Of a stretch of DNA of 64,000 nt, positions 46,201 through 54,394 are shown piece by piece. Below the pieces are notes generated by a model. The model searched no databases. It was not told the DNA's origin and saw only the letters and a program-made list of their open reading frames with translations. How positions within the stretch are numbered: position 1 is the first letter of the stretch; each line of letters opens with the position of its first letter. The DNA comes from Pedobacter sp. PAMC26386 (lineage in GTDB: Bacteria; Bacteroidota; Bacteroidia; Sphingobacteriales; Sphingobacteriaceae): the NCBI GenBank assembly GCA_014302835.1, contig CP060294.1:310001-374000 (forward strand), written 5' to 3'. The translations under genes were made by a program, and so were the position numbers.

Positions 46201-46251
46201 TATTACCCTAAGACCCGCACATTTAGTCTTGGTGTTAATGCATCATTTTAA
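43246..46251 (+). CDS. susC-like: SusC/RagA-type TonB-linked outer-membrane transporter
   Basis: 1001 residues. Signal peptide around [13 protein letters not shown], carboxypeptidase-like domain ([23 protein letters not shown]), the SusC box [20 protein letters not shown] near 115, plug signature YVIDGVPG and [31 protein letters not shown] in pieces, and a barrel to the C-terminal SLGVNASF. In the family it imports a ligand captured by the SusD lid, encoded 25 bp downstream. The ligand could be a glycan or another oligomer; no glycoside hydrolase is nearby, and the third gene is a phosphodiesterase-like protein. Confidence 0.95.
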   Translation: [1001 protein letters not shown]

Positions 46252-46276
46252 GCAATCATTCTAAATTCGACGAATA

Positions 46277-47878
46277 ATGAAAAATATATTTTTATTAACG
46301 GCACTATTTGCTGCAATGTTAACCGCTGTATCCTGCACGAAACTGGATGTTAAAGTGGAATCTCAATATGTAAAAGACAATTTTCCTACAACCGGTGCAG
46401 ATTATGATGCATTATATGGTACGATGTATTCCAATCTTTCTTTGCAGTTTGGTGTGCCTTATTTCAGAATGCAGGAATTGTCTACTGATGCTGCAATTTT
46501 ACCTGCAAGAGATGGTAATTTTGATGATGGCGGACAATATAGACAATTGCATTATCATACCTGGAGTTTTGATCATCCGAATGTGAAAACGGTTTGGGAG
46601 TGGGGATTTGGTGGGATAAACAACTGTAACCGGTTGATTTCGGTAACGACTGCCTCTACTATATCTGATGCGAAGAAAGCATCAGGGATTACAGAAATTA
46701 AAACGATGCGGGCTTTGTATTACTATTTAATGATGGACCTTTTTGGAAACATACCGGTCATCGATAAGTTTCCGGTAGAAGCGGGTGCATTACCAGGTAC
46801 AACAAGCAGGGACAAAGTATTTGAATTTATTGAAAAAGAGCTATTGGCAGTTATTCCTAATTTACCACAAAAGACAGGAGCGAACCAGACTTTACTTTAT
46901 GGTAAACCGACTCGTGGAATGGCTTTTGCCCTGTTAGCAAAGATGTATCTCAATGCCCAGGTATATACTGGGAAACCAAGATATACAGATGCCGTAGCAA
47001 TGGCTGATAGCGTAATGAAGAATACAAATTATCGGTTAGATGCAAAATATGCTGATATTTTTGATGTAAATAACGGGCCTCAGATCACTGAAACTATATT
47101 TGCGATTCCTTATGACCAGCAGATCCCTGGTAATCAAATTACCAGATTTGGATTTTATCCGGCATTAGCTGCTGCATATGGTATTCCAGGAGTAGGATTT
47201 AGTATTTCGATGAGTACCACACCAGAGTATTACAACAGGTTTACAATGGATAAAGGCGATATAAGGACATCTTTCTGGTTGGTAGGTCCGCAATTTGCAC
47301 CTGATGCAAACAGGAAGCCTGATCTAACAAAACCTGTTTTTATAGCAGGGACAACTTCACAAATTGTAATTACACCAGATCTTGTTCTTAAGCCCGGTAA
47401 ACCAATGGATGTTGGAAATACAGTAGCCGATCAGGCCAAGGGCATTCGCTCTGTTAAGTACTGGCCGGATGTGAATGCAATTCAGGCTACACGTTTAAAT
47501 GGTAATGACATGCCTTTTTTACGTTTAGCTGATGTGATGCTGATGAAAGCAGAGGCTATATTACGCGGTGCACAGCCAACAATAGTTAATGGTGAAATGC
47601 AGACACCCCTTTTATTAGTGAATAAAGTTCGTGCAAGAGCAGGAGCTTCTGCGGTAGCCAATGTGGATTTAGATTTTCTACTTGATGAAAGAGCAAGAGA
47701 ATTAAGCTGGGAGACCTGGAGAAGAAATGATCTGATCCGTTATGGTTTGTTTGAAAAGGAATATCCCTTACAAAACGATGTATTGTCAATGAATAAAGAT
47801 GTGAACAGAAGACTTTATCCAATTCCTGCAACGGAATTACAGTTAAACTCCAATCTGAGACAGAATCCAGGATACTAA
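46277..47878 (+). CDS. susD-like: SusD/RagB-type surface lipoprotein
   Basis: 533 residues. Lipoprotein signal LLTALFAAMLTAVSCTKL with Cys near 20. SusD marks include GINNCNRLI near 115, IKTMRALYYYLMMDLFGNIPVIDKF, GMAFALLAKMYLNAQVYTG and the C-terminal FLLDERARELSWETWRRNDLIRYG followed by RRLYPIPATELQLNSNLRQNPGY. It forms the lid over the SusC barrel and binds substrate at the cell surface. Almost certainly cotranscribed with susC. Confidence 0.96.
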   Translation: MKNIFLLTALFAAMLTAVSCTKLDVKVESQYVKDNFPTTGADYDALYGTMYSNLSLQFGVPYFRMQELSTDAAILPARDGNFDDGGQYRQLHYHTWSFDHPNVKTVWEWGFGGINNCNRLISVTTASTISDAKKASGITEIKTMRALYYYLMMDLFGNIPVIDKFPVEAGALPGTTSRDKVFEFIEKELLAVIPNLPQKTGANQTLLYGKPTRGMAFALLAKMYLNAQVYTGKPRYTDAVAMADSVMKNTNYRLDAKYADIFDVNNGPQITETIFAIPYDQQIPGNQITRFGFYPALAAAYGIPGVGFSISMSTTPEYYNRFTMDKGDIRTSFWLVGPQFAPDANRKPDLTKPVFIAGTTSQIVITPDLVLKPGKPMDVGNTVADQAKGIRSVKYWPDVNAIQATRLNGNDMPFLRLADVMLMKAEAILRGAQPTIVNGEMQTPLLLVNKVRARAGASAVANVDLDFLLDERARELSWETWRRNDLIRYGLFEKEYPLQNDVLSMNKDVNRRLYPIPATELQLNSNLRQNPGY

Positions 47879-47888
47879 TTTTCACCAA

Positions 47889-47910
47889 ACAGCCGGTAAT
47901 TACCGGCTGT
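47889..47910 (+). terminator. Intercistronic palindrome after susD
   Basis: ACAGCCGGTAATTACCGGCTGT is a perfect 22-base palindrome 10 bp after the susD stop and 15 bp before the phospholipase-like gene. No long T-run follows, so it may act as an attenuator or mRNA-stability element rather than a full stop. Confidence 0.55.
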
Positions 47911-47925
47911 CCTTATTTTATAATA

Positions 47926-48993
47926 ATGATAAAGACAATTTCAAGTACCTTATTAATATTCTTATTTCCATTATCAACACCTAAAGATAGTGACAATGTA
48001 CATATCAATAAAATACAGGTTATTGGGTCACATAACAGTTATAAAAAAGCAATTGATCCACATTTGTTCAGCAGGTTTAAGCTAAAAGATTCTATATCAG
48101 CCAGCAAAATAGATTATGAGCATATTGGTGTAGCAGAGCAACTTGATATGGGCCTTCGAAATCTTGAAATTGATGTGTATGCAGATGTAAAGGGAGGCAA
48201 GTATGCGCATCCCAGGGGACTTGACTGGGCAAAAGATCAGGCTCCTTATGATGTAGATAAAGAAATGAATGCCCCCGGCTTTAAAGTTTTTCATATTCAG
48301 GATCTGGATTTTCGGAGCGATTTTCTGACTTTAAAAAAGGGGTTGGAAAAATTAAAAAAATGGTCGGATGCTCATCCAGATCATAATCCGGTGTTTATCA
48401 CACTGGAAGCGAAAGATAATAAAATGAAAGGTGAGGGGTATAGTGATCCCGAACAATTTACAGCAAAAACATTCGATCAGCTGGATCACGAAATACTCCA
48501 GACGCTTGGTGCAAATAAAGTGATCACACCGGATCGGGTCAGAGGAAAGTATAAAACACTGGAAGCGGCAGTTTTAAAAGATAACTGGCCAGCTCTGAAA
48601 GCAGCCAGAGGGAAATTCCTTTTTATTCTGGATCAGAAGGGTGAAAAAATGGAATTGTATATTAAAGGACACCCTGCGCTAAAAGGAAGAGTTTTATTTG
48701 TTAATGCTGGCGCCGGAAGGCCGGAAGCAGGAATGATGATTATCAATGATGCTAAAGATCCAATGATCCCTAGGCTCGTTAAAAAAGGATATATAATCCG
48801 TACCCGTGCAGATTCTGATACGCAGGAGGCCCGTCACAATGATCGGTCTAATTTTGATTCAGCCTGTGCTTCGGGAGCACAAATCATAACTACAGATTAT
48901 TATTTGAAGAGTACTCATTTTAAATCTGATTATGTGATAAGTTTTGAAGGAGGCAAGTATTTTAGACTTAATCCTTTATTTTTTGCAAACTAG
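47926..48993 (+). CDS. Phosphatidylinositol-specific phospholipase C-like protein (Ca2+-dependent type)
   Basis: 355 residues. A weak signal peptide (ISSTLLIFLFPLSTP) and then the PI-PLC TIM-barrel pattern: IQVIGSHNSYKKAI with the first catalytic His, GLRNLEIDVYADVKGG with metal-binding Glu and Asp, FKVFHIQDLDF with the second His, FITLEAKD, FLFILDQKG and IIRTRADSD. It resembles Ca2+-dependent PI-PLC1-like proteins of environmental bacteria. It would cleave phosphodiesters of inositol phospholipids or related compounds outside the cytoplasm. Its place after susCD suggests that the importer takes up a product. Its 3' end overlaps a degraded minus-strand gene by 18 bp. Confidence 0.87.
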   Translation: MIKTISSTLLIFLFPLSTPKDSDNVHINKIQVIGSHNSYKKAIDPHLFSRFKLKDSISASKIDYEHIGVAEQLDMGLRNLEIDVYADVKGGKYAHPRGLDWAKDQAPYDVDKEMNAPGFKVFHIQDLDFRSDFLTLKKGLEKLKKWSDAHPDHNPVFITLEAKDNKMKGEGYSDPEQFTAKTFDQLDHEILQTLGANKVITPDRVRGKYKTLEAAVLKDNWPALKAARGKFLFILDQKGEKMELYIKGHPALKGRVLFVNAGAGRPEAGMMIINDAKDPMIPRLVKKGYIIRTRADSDTQEARHNDRSNFDSACASGAQIITTDYYLKSTHFKSDYVISFEGGKYFRLNPLFFAN

Positions 48994-49424
48994 TTTTGGG
49001 TTGTATTCCAATGATTTTTTACCAGAATAAGTTATAGAGCAAGAGGTTGTTATTCCATTCTTGTTATAAATGCAATCATGCTTGTCATCTCCTTTATTGC
49101 TGAAGCTTTTTTCATGCAGTATTTGCCATACAAACTCAGGATAGTCGGTATTTATTTTTGGTTCAGTTCAGATTATTCGTAATAAGTTATGATCATGGTA
49201 AAAATCGTGTTGTTTTCCTTTGGGATTAATAGTTAACGCACCTAATCCAGCACTTAATATTCCTCCGCTAATACCAACCTAAGTTTGTGTACTTTTTTTG
49301 TGATTACCGTAGTCGCAACCGTTGTGAGTGCACCTACGATTACACATCCCACTGTTAATTTTGTATTTCTTTTACTGATAGTTAAATAAGGAATATATGG
49401 GCGTAATATCTCTTGAGGGTTTCT
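48976..49424 (-). pseudogene. Degraded gene of unknown family
   Basis: On the minus strand an open stretch from 49424 lacks a start codon and reads PYIPYLTISKRNTKL, then VGCVIVGALTTVATTVITKK (membrane-like). Near 49280 a frame change leads to VGISGGILSAGLGALTINP then KGKQHDFYHDHNLLRII, an in-frame TGA at 49168-49170, and then TDYPEFVWQILHEKSF to SNKGDDKHDCIYNKNG and a stop at 48976-48978. The chain of sensible segments argues for a decayed coding sequence. No family recognised. It fills most of the gene-free gap after the phospholipase-like gene. Confidence 0.5.
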
Positions 49425-49500
49425 TTAGATGAAATCTCGCTATTTATTTTGAGAATTGTCTTAACTGATTGATTACAATTGATCAATATAATATATTTAA

Positions 49501-49515
49501 TTAGAATTGTTCTAA
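49501..49515 (+). promoter_or_regulatory. Palindrome TTAGAA-TTG-TTCTAA before TonB receptor
   Basis: Perfect 6+3+6 inverted repeat placed six bases before the -33 element of the receptor promoter. Its form resembles operators of metal-responsive regulators (Fur or DtxR class), but the regulator is not known; the site fits repression or activation by metal state. Confidence 0.5.
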
Positions 49516-49520
49516 ATTAG

Positions 49521-49551
49521 TTTGAAAATCCAGGAACAGATACTTTCTTTG
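49521..49551 (+). promoter_or_regulatory. Promoter of TonB receptor at 49580
   Basis: TTTG (49521-49524), a spacer of exactly 19 bases and TTTCTTTG (49544-49551; one mismatch to TAnnTTTG). The expected start lies about 22 bases before the ATG. Confidence 0.6.
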
Positions 49552-49579
49552 CGTCATATTTATAATTGATCTAAATAGT

Positions 49580-52033
49580 ATGAAAGAAAAACTACTCTTA
49601 ATAACGGTGCTGATTTTCGGATTTTTTAACGGAAATGCGCAACAGCCCGGTGGGCAAATCATAGGAAGAATTATTACCCAGGATGGCAGCGGAGCGTCCA
49701 ATATCAGTGTTGTTTTAAAAGGAGCTGGAATGGGAACGTTAAGTGAGAAAGATGGCACTTTTATTATGAAAAAAGTAAAGCCAGGCACCTATATAATTAT
49801 TGCAACCGCTATTGGCTTACAAAAACAAGAGCGTAAAGTTACGGTTACTTCTGGTGTGAATCAGAATGTGAATTTTACGCTGAAAGAGAACTCTTCAGAG
49901 CTGAATGAGATTGTCATTTCGAGTTCAAAGAAGAATAAGTTTACAAAGAAAAAAAGTGATTATGCGGCTAAAATGTCATTGAGCAATTTAGAAAACTCAC
50001 AGGTATACACCTCTATTACGAAAGAGCTGTTAACTGATCAAATGATTTTTTCTGTAGACGATGCGACCAGAAATGTGCCTGGCTTGCAGAAGATGTGGGA
50101 TGCTACTGGACGTGGTGGAGACGGTGGAGCGTATTACAATTCAAGAGGTTTTATTTTACAGAGTCAGTTAAGAAACGGAATTGCAGGAAATGTTACAGGT
50201 CGTATAGATGCGGCAAACCTGGAAAGTCTAGAGGTGCTTAAAGGGCCTTCAGCAACATTATTCGGCAGTACCTTAACTTCATATGGCGGACTGATCAATA
50301 GGGTGACTAAAAAGCCATATGATCATTTTGGTGGTGAAGTTGCTTACTCTACAGGTAGTTATGGTTTCAATCGTATAAGTGCAGATGTAAATACGCCATT
50401 AGACAGTGCAAAAAATGTATTGTTCAGAGTAAACACTGCATATAATTACCAGGGATCTTTTCAGGATAGCGGTTACGGGAAGGACTTCGTCTTTGCACCA
50501 AGTTTTTCTTATAAAGTTAACAACAAGCTTTCTTTTTCTCTGGATGCTGAGTTATACAGTGGAACAAGTGTTGGAAAGCAGATTATTTTCTTTTATGCCC
50601 CTGTTTCTGCTTTAGGTGTTGACAGGGCAGATCAGCTTGGACTTGATTATAAAAGATCTTATCATAGTAACGATTTGACTCAAACGTCCAGAAGTAATAA
50701 CTTTTTTGGGCAGATGAACTATAAGATTTCAGATAAATGGACTTCTCAAACTAACTATACAAGTACCTATAGTTTCTCTAATGGGCGTGCACCTTATTTT
50801 TATTTGGTTCCCAACGCAATGGTTCTTAAAGATCCAACGGCTAAAGGAAGTGATTATCTGGCACGTGCTGATCAATCAACGGCTAACAGTCAGATTAATG
50901 TTTCTGAAATTCAACAGAACTTCAATGGGGAATTTAATATAGGAAAAGTAAAGAACAGAGTTGTTATCGGTTTAGATTACTTCAGACAAAACTCTAATCA
51001 ACAGTTTTATTCAATTGATAGTTTAGATATTGTTCCTAAAAATGGAAATATACCTAACTATGGATTTTTTAATGAAAATAATCTGGAAGCTTACTACCAG
51101 AAAAATCCTAAAAATGTTTCGCTTTATCCTATTCGTTTTATCTCAAACACTTATAGTATATATGTTTCTGATGTAATTAATCTTACTGATAACTTAATAG
51201 CATTAGCAGCTTTGAGAATGGATCGTTTTGACAATAAAGGTAATTACCAAGTGAACACCGGATTGTCTACTGGTGCGTATAAGCAGACTGTTTTCGCACC
51301 TAAATTTGGGTTAGTTTATCAGCCTGTTAAAGACCAGGTTTCCCTTTTTGTCAATTATCAGAGCGGGTTTACAAATAAAACCGGACAAGATTATAAGGGA
51401 GATGGCTATAAACCAGAACAGGCCTTCCAATTTGAGGGTGGAGTGAAATTGAGTTTATTTGAAGGTAAACTGAATAGTACAATTTCTTATTATAATATCA
51501 AGGTGCAAGATGTAGTGAGAGGCTATACACCTCTATTAAAACCAGGGGAAAGTGCCCCCTCTACTCCTCAGTATATACAGGATGGTACAAAATTGAGTAA
51601 AGGTATCGAAGCTGAGGTTATTGCAAATCCGGTTGAAGGATTTAATATTATAGCTGGTTTTGCATACAATGATAATAAGTTAACGAATGCAGATGCAGAA
51701 GTCGAGGGGCGAAGGGATGTTTATTCTATGTCGCCTTATTCCGCAAATCTTTGGATAAGTTATAAATTAAATGAAGGTAAATTAAAAGGTGCAGGTTTGG
51801 GCTTTGGTGGAAATTATGCTAGTGACAATAAAATTGTTAATGGCGCTGCGGCCGGAGTATTTATACTACCGCATTATGTAACTCTGAATGCATCTGCATT
51901 TTATGACCAGCCTAAATACAGAATAGGTCTTAAGGTAGATAACCTGACTGATAAACAATATTGGATTGGCTATGGAACAATGAATCCTCAGCAGTTAAGA
52001 AGTGTTATAGGAAGTATAGCCTTTAAATTTTAA
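49580..52033 (+). CDS. TonB-dependent receptor (siderophore-type), paralogue of the 37009 receptor
   Basis: 817 residues. Signal peptide (LLLITVLIFGFFNGNAQ), a carboxypeptidase-regulatory-like domain (GQIIGRIITQDGSGASNISV, MKKVKPGTYIIIATAIG), plug with SQVYTSITKELLTDQM, GAYYNSRGFILQSQLRNG and LESLEVLKGPSATLFGSTLTSYGG, and a barrel ending VIGSIAFKF. The plug shares the distinctive pattern NLEN-QVYT-KELL-DQ and TGRGGDG with the receptor at 37009, so the two arose by duplication. It sits between the SusCD/phospholipase genes and the phytase-like gene but has its own promoter and an operator-like palindrome. Confidence 0.93.
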   Translation: MKEKLLLITVLIFGFFNGNAQQPGGQIIGRIITQDGSGASNISVVLKGAGMGTLSEKDGTFIMKKVKPGTYIIIATAIGLQKQERKVTVTSGVNQNVNFTLKENSSELNEIVISSSKKNKFTKKKSDYAAKMSLSNLENSQVYTSITKELLTDQMIFSVDDATRNVPGLQKMWDATGRGGDGGAYYNSRGFILQSQLRNGIAGNVTGRIDAANLESLEVLKGPSATLFGSTLTSYGGLINRVTKKPYDHFGGEVAYSTGSYGFNRISADVNTPLDSAKNVLFRVNTAYNYQGSFQDSGYGKDFVFAPSFSYKVNNKLSFSLDAELYSGTSVGKQIIFFYAPVSALGVDRADQLGLDYKRSYHSNDLTQTSRSNNFFGQMNYKISDKWTSQTNYTSTYSFSNGRAPYFYLVPNAMVLKDPTAKGSDYLARADQSTANSQINVSEIQQNFNGEFNIGKVKNRVVIGLDYFRQNSNQQFYSIDSLDIVPKNGNIPNYGFFNENNLEAYYQKNPKNVSLYPIRFISNTYSIYVSDVINLTDNLIALAALRMDRFDNKGNYQVNTGLSTGAYKQTVFAPKFGLVYQPVKDQVSLFVNYQSGFTNKTGQDYKGDGYKPEQAFQFEGGVKLSLFEGKLNSTISYYNIKVQDVVRGYTPLLKPGESAPSTPQYIQDGTKLSKGIEAEVIANPVEGFNIIAGFAYNDNKLTNADAEVEGRRDVYSMSPYSANLWISYKLNEGKLKGAGLGFGGNYASDNKIVNGAAAGVFILPHYVTLNASAFYDQPKYRIGLKVDNLTDKQYWIGYGTMNPQQLRSVIGSIAFKF

Positions 52034-52037
52034 AATT

Positions 52038-52077
52038 AGCTTGCCAATTGACCCTATATAGGGTCAATTGGCAAGCT
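52038..52077. terminator. Perfect 40-nt palindrome
   Basis: AGCTTGCCAATTGACCCTAT and its exact complement, with no loop, five bases after the receptor stop and touching the end of a minus-strand ORF. It lacks long T-runs but likely acts as bidirectional terminator. Confidence 0.7.
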
Positions 52078-52078
52078 T

Positions 52079-52282
52079 CTATTGCACGACAGCTTCATTA
52101 AGAAGATCTTCATGTAAAGTTACATTTTGAAGAGCCTGGTTGTGGTCAAACCAAAAAGAATTCACATAACCATTTTCCGATAAGTTTCCTGTGGTCATAT
52201 TCGGCCCACCTGATTTCAGCACTACAATGGTGCCTGCTGTAAATTTTGCCAGAGGTTCAGTTTTAATATTTGGTTTATAAAG
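52079..52282 (-). pseudogene. DUF2158 (YodC-like) ORF without start codon
   Basis: The minus strand encodes 67 residues: YKPNIKTEPLAKFTAGTIVV, LKSGGPNMTTGNLSENGYVN and SFWFDHNQALQNVTLHEDLL, a good match to DUF2158 proteins, whose hallmark is V-x-L-K-S-G-G-P-x-M-T. The frame has no ATG or GTG before the domain; its first codon, CTT, directly follows the TAA of the zinc-ribbon gene, in the same frame. Either the start codon was lost by mutation, a rare start is used, or stop-codon readthrough joins it to the upstream protein. Confidence 0.7.
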
Positions 52283-52639
52283 TTATATGCTATGGATGAG
52301 TGCTGAGATAGCCGAAAATAGAATTGGAACTACAATTAAACATCCAATAATTATCAATCCTGCAAACTGCCATACGGGTACTTTTGCATTTATGTTTTCC
52401 TGAGCTATAGCCGCTTTATATTCCATAGGCATTTGGTTTTCCGCTAATGTTTGTCTGCAATGGCTGCAAACGGTAAATTTCTTTTTTCCAACAGGAAAAA
52501 GAGGGATCCAGAACAAGTGGGCATAAGTTGAGATAATATTCAGAAAGACCGTATCAGTTTGTTTACAATATAAACACTCTAAATTCTTTAAGAGTATGGT
52601 CAGTATGGCTTTGCTTCTTGTTCCGAAGAAAAATATCAT
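52283..52639 (-). CDS. Zinc-ribbon membrane protein
   Basis: 118 residues. Two Cys pairs, CLYC (about 23-26) and CSHC (about 58-61), enclose the hydrophobic VFLNIISTYAHLFWIPLFPVGKKK segment, the pattern of zinc-ribbon family proteins found in Bacteroidota. One C-terminal membrane helix follows (FAGLIIIGCLIVVPILFSAISALI). The function of the family is not known to me. In frame with the DUF2158 ORF downstream. Upstream 52640-52854 holds promoters only. Confidence 0.75.
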   Translation of the reverse strand: MIFFFGTRSKAILTILLKNLECLYCKQTDTVFLNIISTYAHLFWIPLFPVGKKKFTVCSHCRQTLAENQMPMEYKAAIAQENINAKVPVWQFAGLIIIGCLIVVPILFSAISALIHSI

Positions 52640-52854
52640 GATGATTTATCTATTAATAATTTTGCCTACTCTTTCAAAAAACAGTTTTCAGCTTCGCCGT
52701 TATAAGTTGTTTCTACTACAAATGTAATATACTACTATTGAAAATGAAATAGTTATACAATTTTGAAATATCTATTTGATTATTAAACAATACTGAGTTA
52801 ACATGGAGTTGACAGTGTATCCGTTTTTTTGTGAAAATGTAATACATCTCTTCT

Positions 52855-54153
52855 ATGAAAAAAGTTATACTATCTTCCTTTCTTATGCTTACAGCTTCCA
52901 TGTATTCCTGTAAAAAGAATAATGGAGAATCAGTTATTGGAAACATAACCTATCCGGATATGGCTGAAGCTTCAGATCCTGCAGTGCTTTTTACTGCAGC
53001 AAATGGAGTTAAGGTCTATAATGGAGGTTTTGGATCTGCTGTCGCTTCTGACCCAAATGATCCTGCTGTTTTTTATATGTTAACCGATCGTGGGCCAAAT
53101 GCTGATGGACCTGCTGATAATATCAAGGTTTTTGGAAAACCTGACTTTACTCCTCAGATTGGAAAGTTCAGGTTAAAAGAAGGAAAACTAATCTTAGAAC
53201 AGACCATTTTGTTGAAAAATGCTGCCGGTGGTAATTTAAATGGTTTACCAAACCTGGTAGGTGCCGGTTCCAGTGAAGAAACGGCGGTTGATTTGAATGG
53301 TGTTGTTTTAGCTCCAAGTGTAGACGGGTTGGATTCCGAAGGGCTAGTTCGTGCCTCTGATGGCAGTTTTTGGGTAAGTGATGAGTATGGGCCGCATCTG
53401 GTTCATTTTGATCCTTCCGGAAAAACGATTGAGCGTATAAATCCTTTCGGTGATGGAACAGGCGGACGTAAAATCCCTGCTGTATTTGCAAAGCGTAAAC
53501 CAAACCGTGGTATGGAAGGGTTAGCGATTACTCCAGATGGAAAAACTTTGGTTGGTATTATGCAATCCCCAATGTTTAACCCATCTAAGGCAGAGGTCAA
53601 AGGATCGGTAGTTTTGCGTATTCTGACCTTTGAAATTGCTACTGGTGCCACCAAGCAATATGTTTATTTAATGGATGATGCCTCTCTGACTGGGGTGAGT
53701 GAAATTCTGGCAGTAAATAGTACTACGTTTTTAACATTAGAAAGAGATGGGGAATATGGCGGATCATCAAAGACTCCGGCTACTTTTAAAAAGGTATTTA
53801 AGATTGACCTCTCTAAAGCTACAGATATTTCTGATAGTGCTAATGGAGCAAATGGCAAATTATTTGGTGGTAAAACTCCAGAACAGTTAAAAGATTTGGC
53901 TAGTATTCAGGCTGCCGGAATAGTACCGGTGAGTAAAACTGTTGTTCTTGATCTTTTAAAAGATCTTCCATCTATCTATCCACATGATAAAGCTGAGGGG
54001 CTGGCATTAGTAAATGGAAACACATTGGTGATCTCCAATGACGATGATTTTGGTGTTATCCCTGGGGAGAAGGGCTCATTTGCGGCGAAGATTCTGCCTT
54101 ATACAAATACAGTTGACCATAACAGGTTGTATTTTGTGAAAATAAAATTATAA
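52855..54153 (+). CDS. Esterase-like phytase-domain lipoprotein
   Basis: 432 residues. Lipoprotein signal LSSFLMLTASMYSCKKN with Cys near 19. The mature part is a beta-propeller-like phytase-like domain (Pfam 'esterase-like activity of phytase'): NGGFGSAVASDPNDPAVFYMLTDRGPNADG, DSEGLVRASDGSFWVSDEYGPHLVHFDPSGK, NRGMEGLAITPDGKTLVGIMQSP and DKAEGLALVNGNTLVISNDDDFG in separate blades. The Asp/Glu-rich loops fit Ca2+ and phosphate binding. Such proteins are linked to phosphoester or phosphodiester hydrolysis. It has the same strand as the SusCD/phospholipase group and is followed by a terminator. Confidence 0.9.
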   Translation: MKKVILSSFLMLTASMYSCKKNNGESVIGNITYPDMAEASDPAVLFTAANGVKVYNGGFGSAVASDPNDPAVFYMLTDRGPNADGPADNIKVFGKPDFTPQIGKFRLKEGKLILEQTILLKNAAGGNLNGLPNLVGAGSSEETAVDLNGVVLAPSVDGLDSEGLVRASDGSFWVSDEYGPHLVHFDPSGKTIERINPFGDGTGGRKIPAVFAKRKPNRGMEGLAITPDGKTLVGIMQSPMFNPSKAEVKGSVVLRILTFEIATGATKQYVYLMDDASLTGVSEILAVNSTTFLTLERDGEYGGSSKTPATFKKVFKIDLSKATDISDSANGANGKLFGGKTPEQLKDLASIQAAGIVPVSKTVVLDLLKDLPSIYPHDKAEGLALVNGNTLVISNDDDFGVIPGEKGSFAAKILPYTNTVDHNRLYFVKIKL

Positions 54154-54170
54154 ATATTTTCATTGTAAAA

Positions 54171-54213
54171 TTACAAAAAGACCCTTAGCTAATCAGCAAG
54201 GGTCTTTTTGTAA
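54171..54213. terminator. Terminator after phytase-like gene
   Basis: TTACAAAAAGACCCTT pairs perfectly with AAGGGTCTTTTTGTAA around an 11-base loop; A- and T-runs within the arms allow both directions. Confidence 0.85.
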
Positions 54214-54394
54214 TTTGCAGATTTTCAATTTGTAACGAAGATTGTAATTACATTTTGTTAAATCCAGCGAATCAATCGGACATAGTCTGATCTTAAAAAG
54301 AGTGTATCTGGTGTGAACAAATTTTCTGAATGTTTATATCATTTCAGAAATAATGCTACATTTGTCGCCATAGGGCGGATATCCATAGTTTAAT

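Noticed and set aside
43246..47878. Classical polysaccharide-utilisation locus
   Set aside because: SusC and SusD are present but no glycoside hydrolase, polysaccharide lyase, sulfatase or typical sensor-regulator is next to them.
49501..49788. 95-codon minus-strand ORF at the start of the receptor at 49580
   Set aside because: It covers the promoter and signal peptide of the receptor in antisense and has no recognisable protein pattern.
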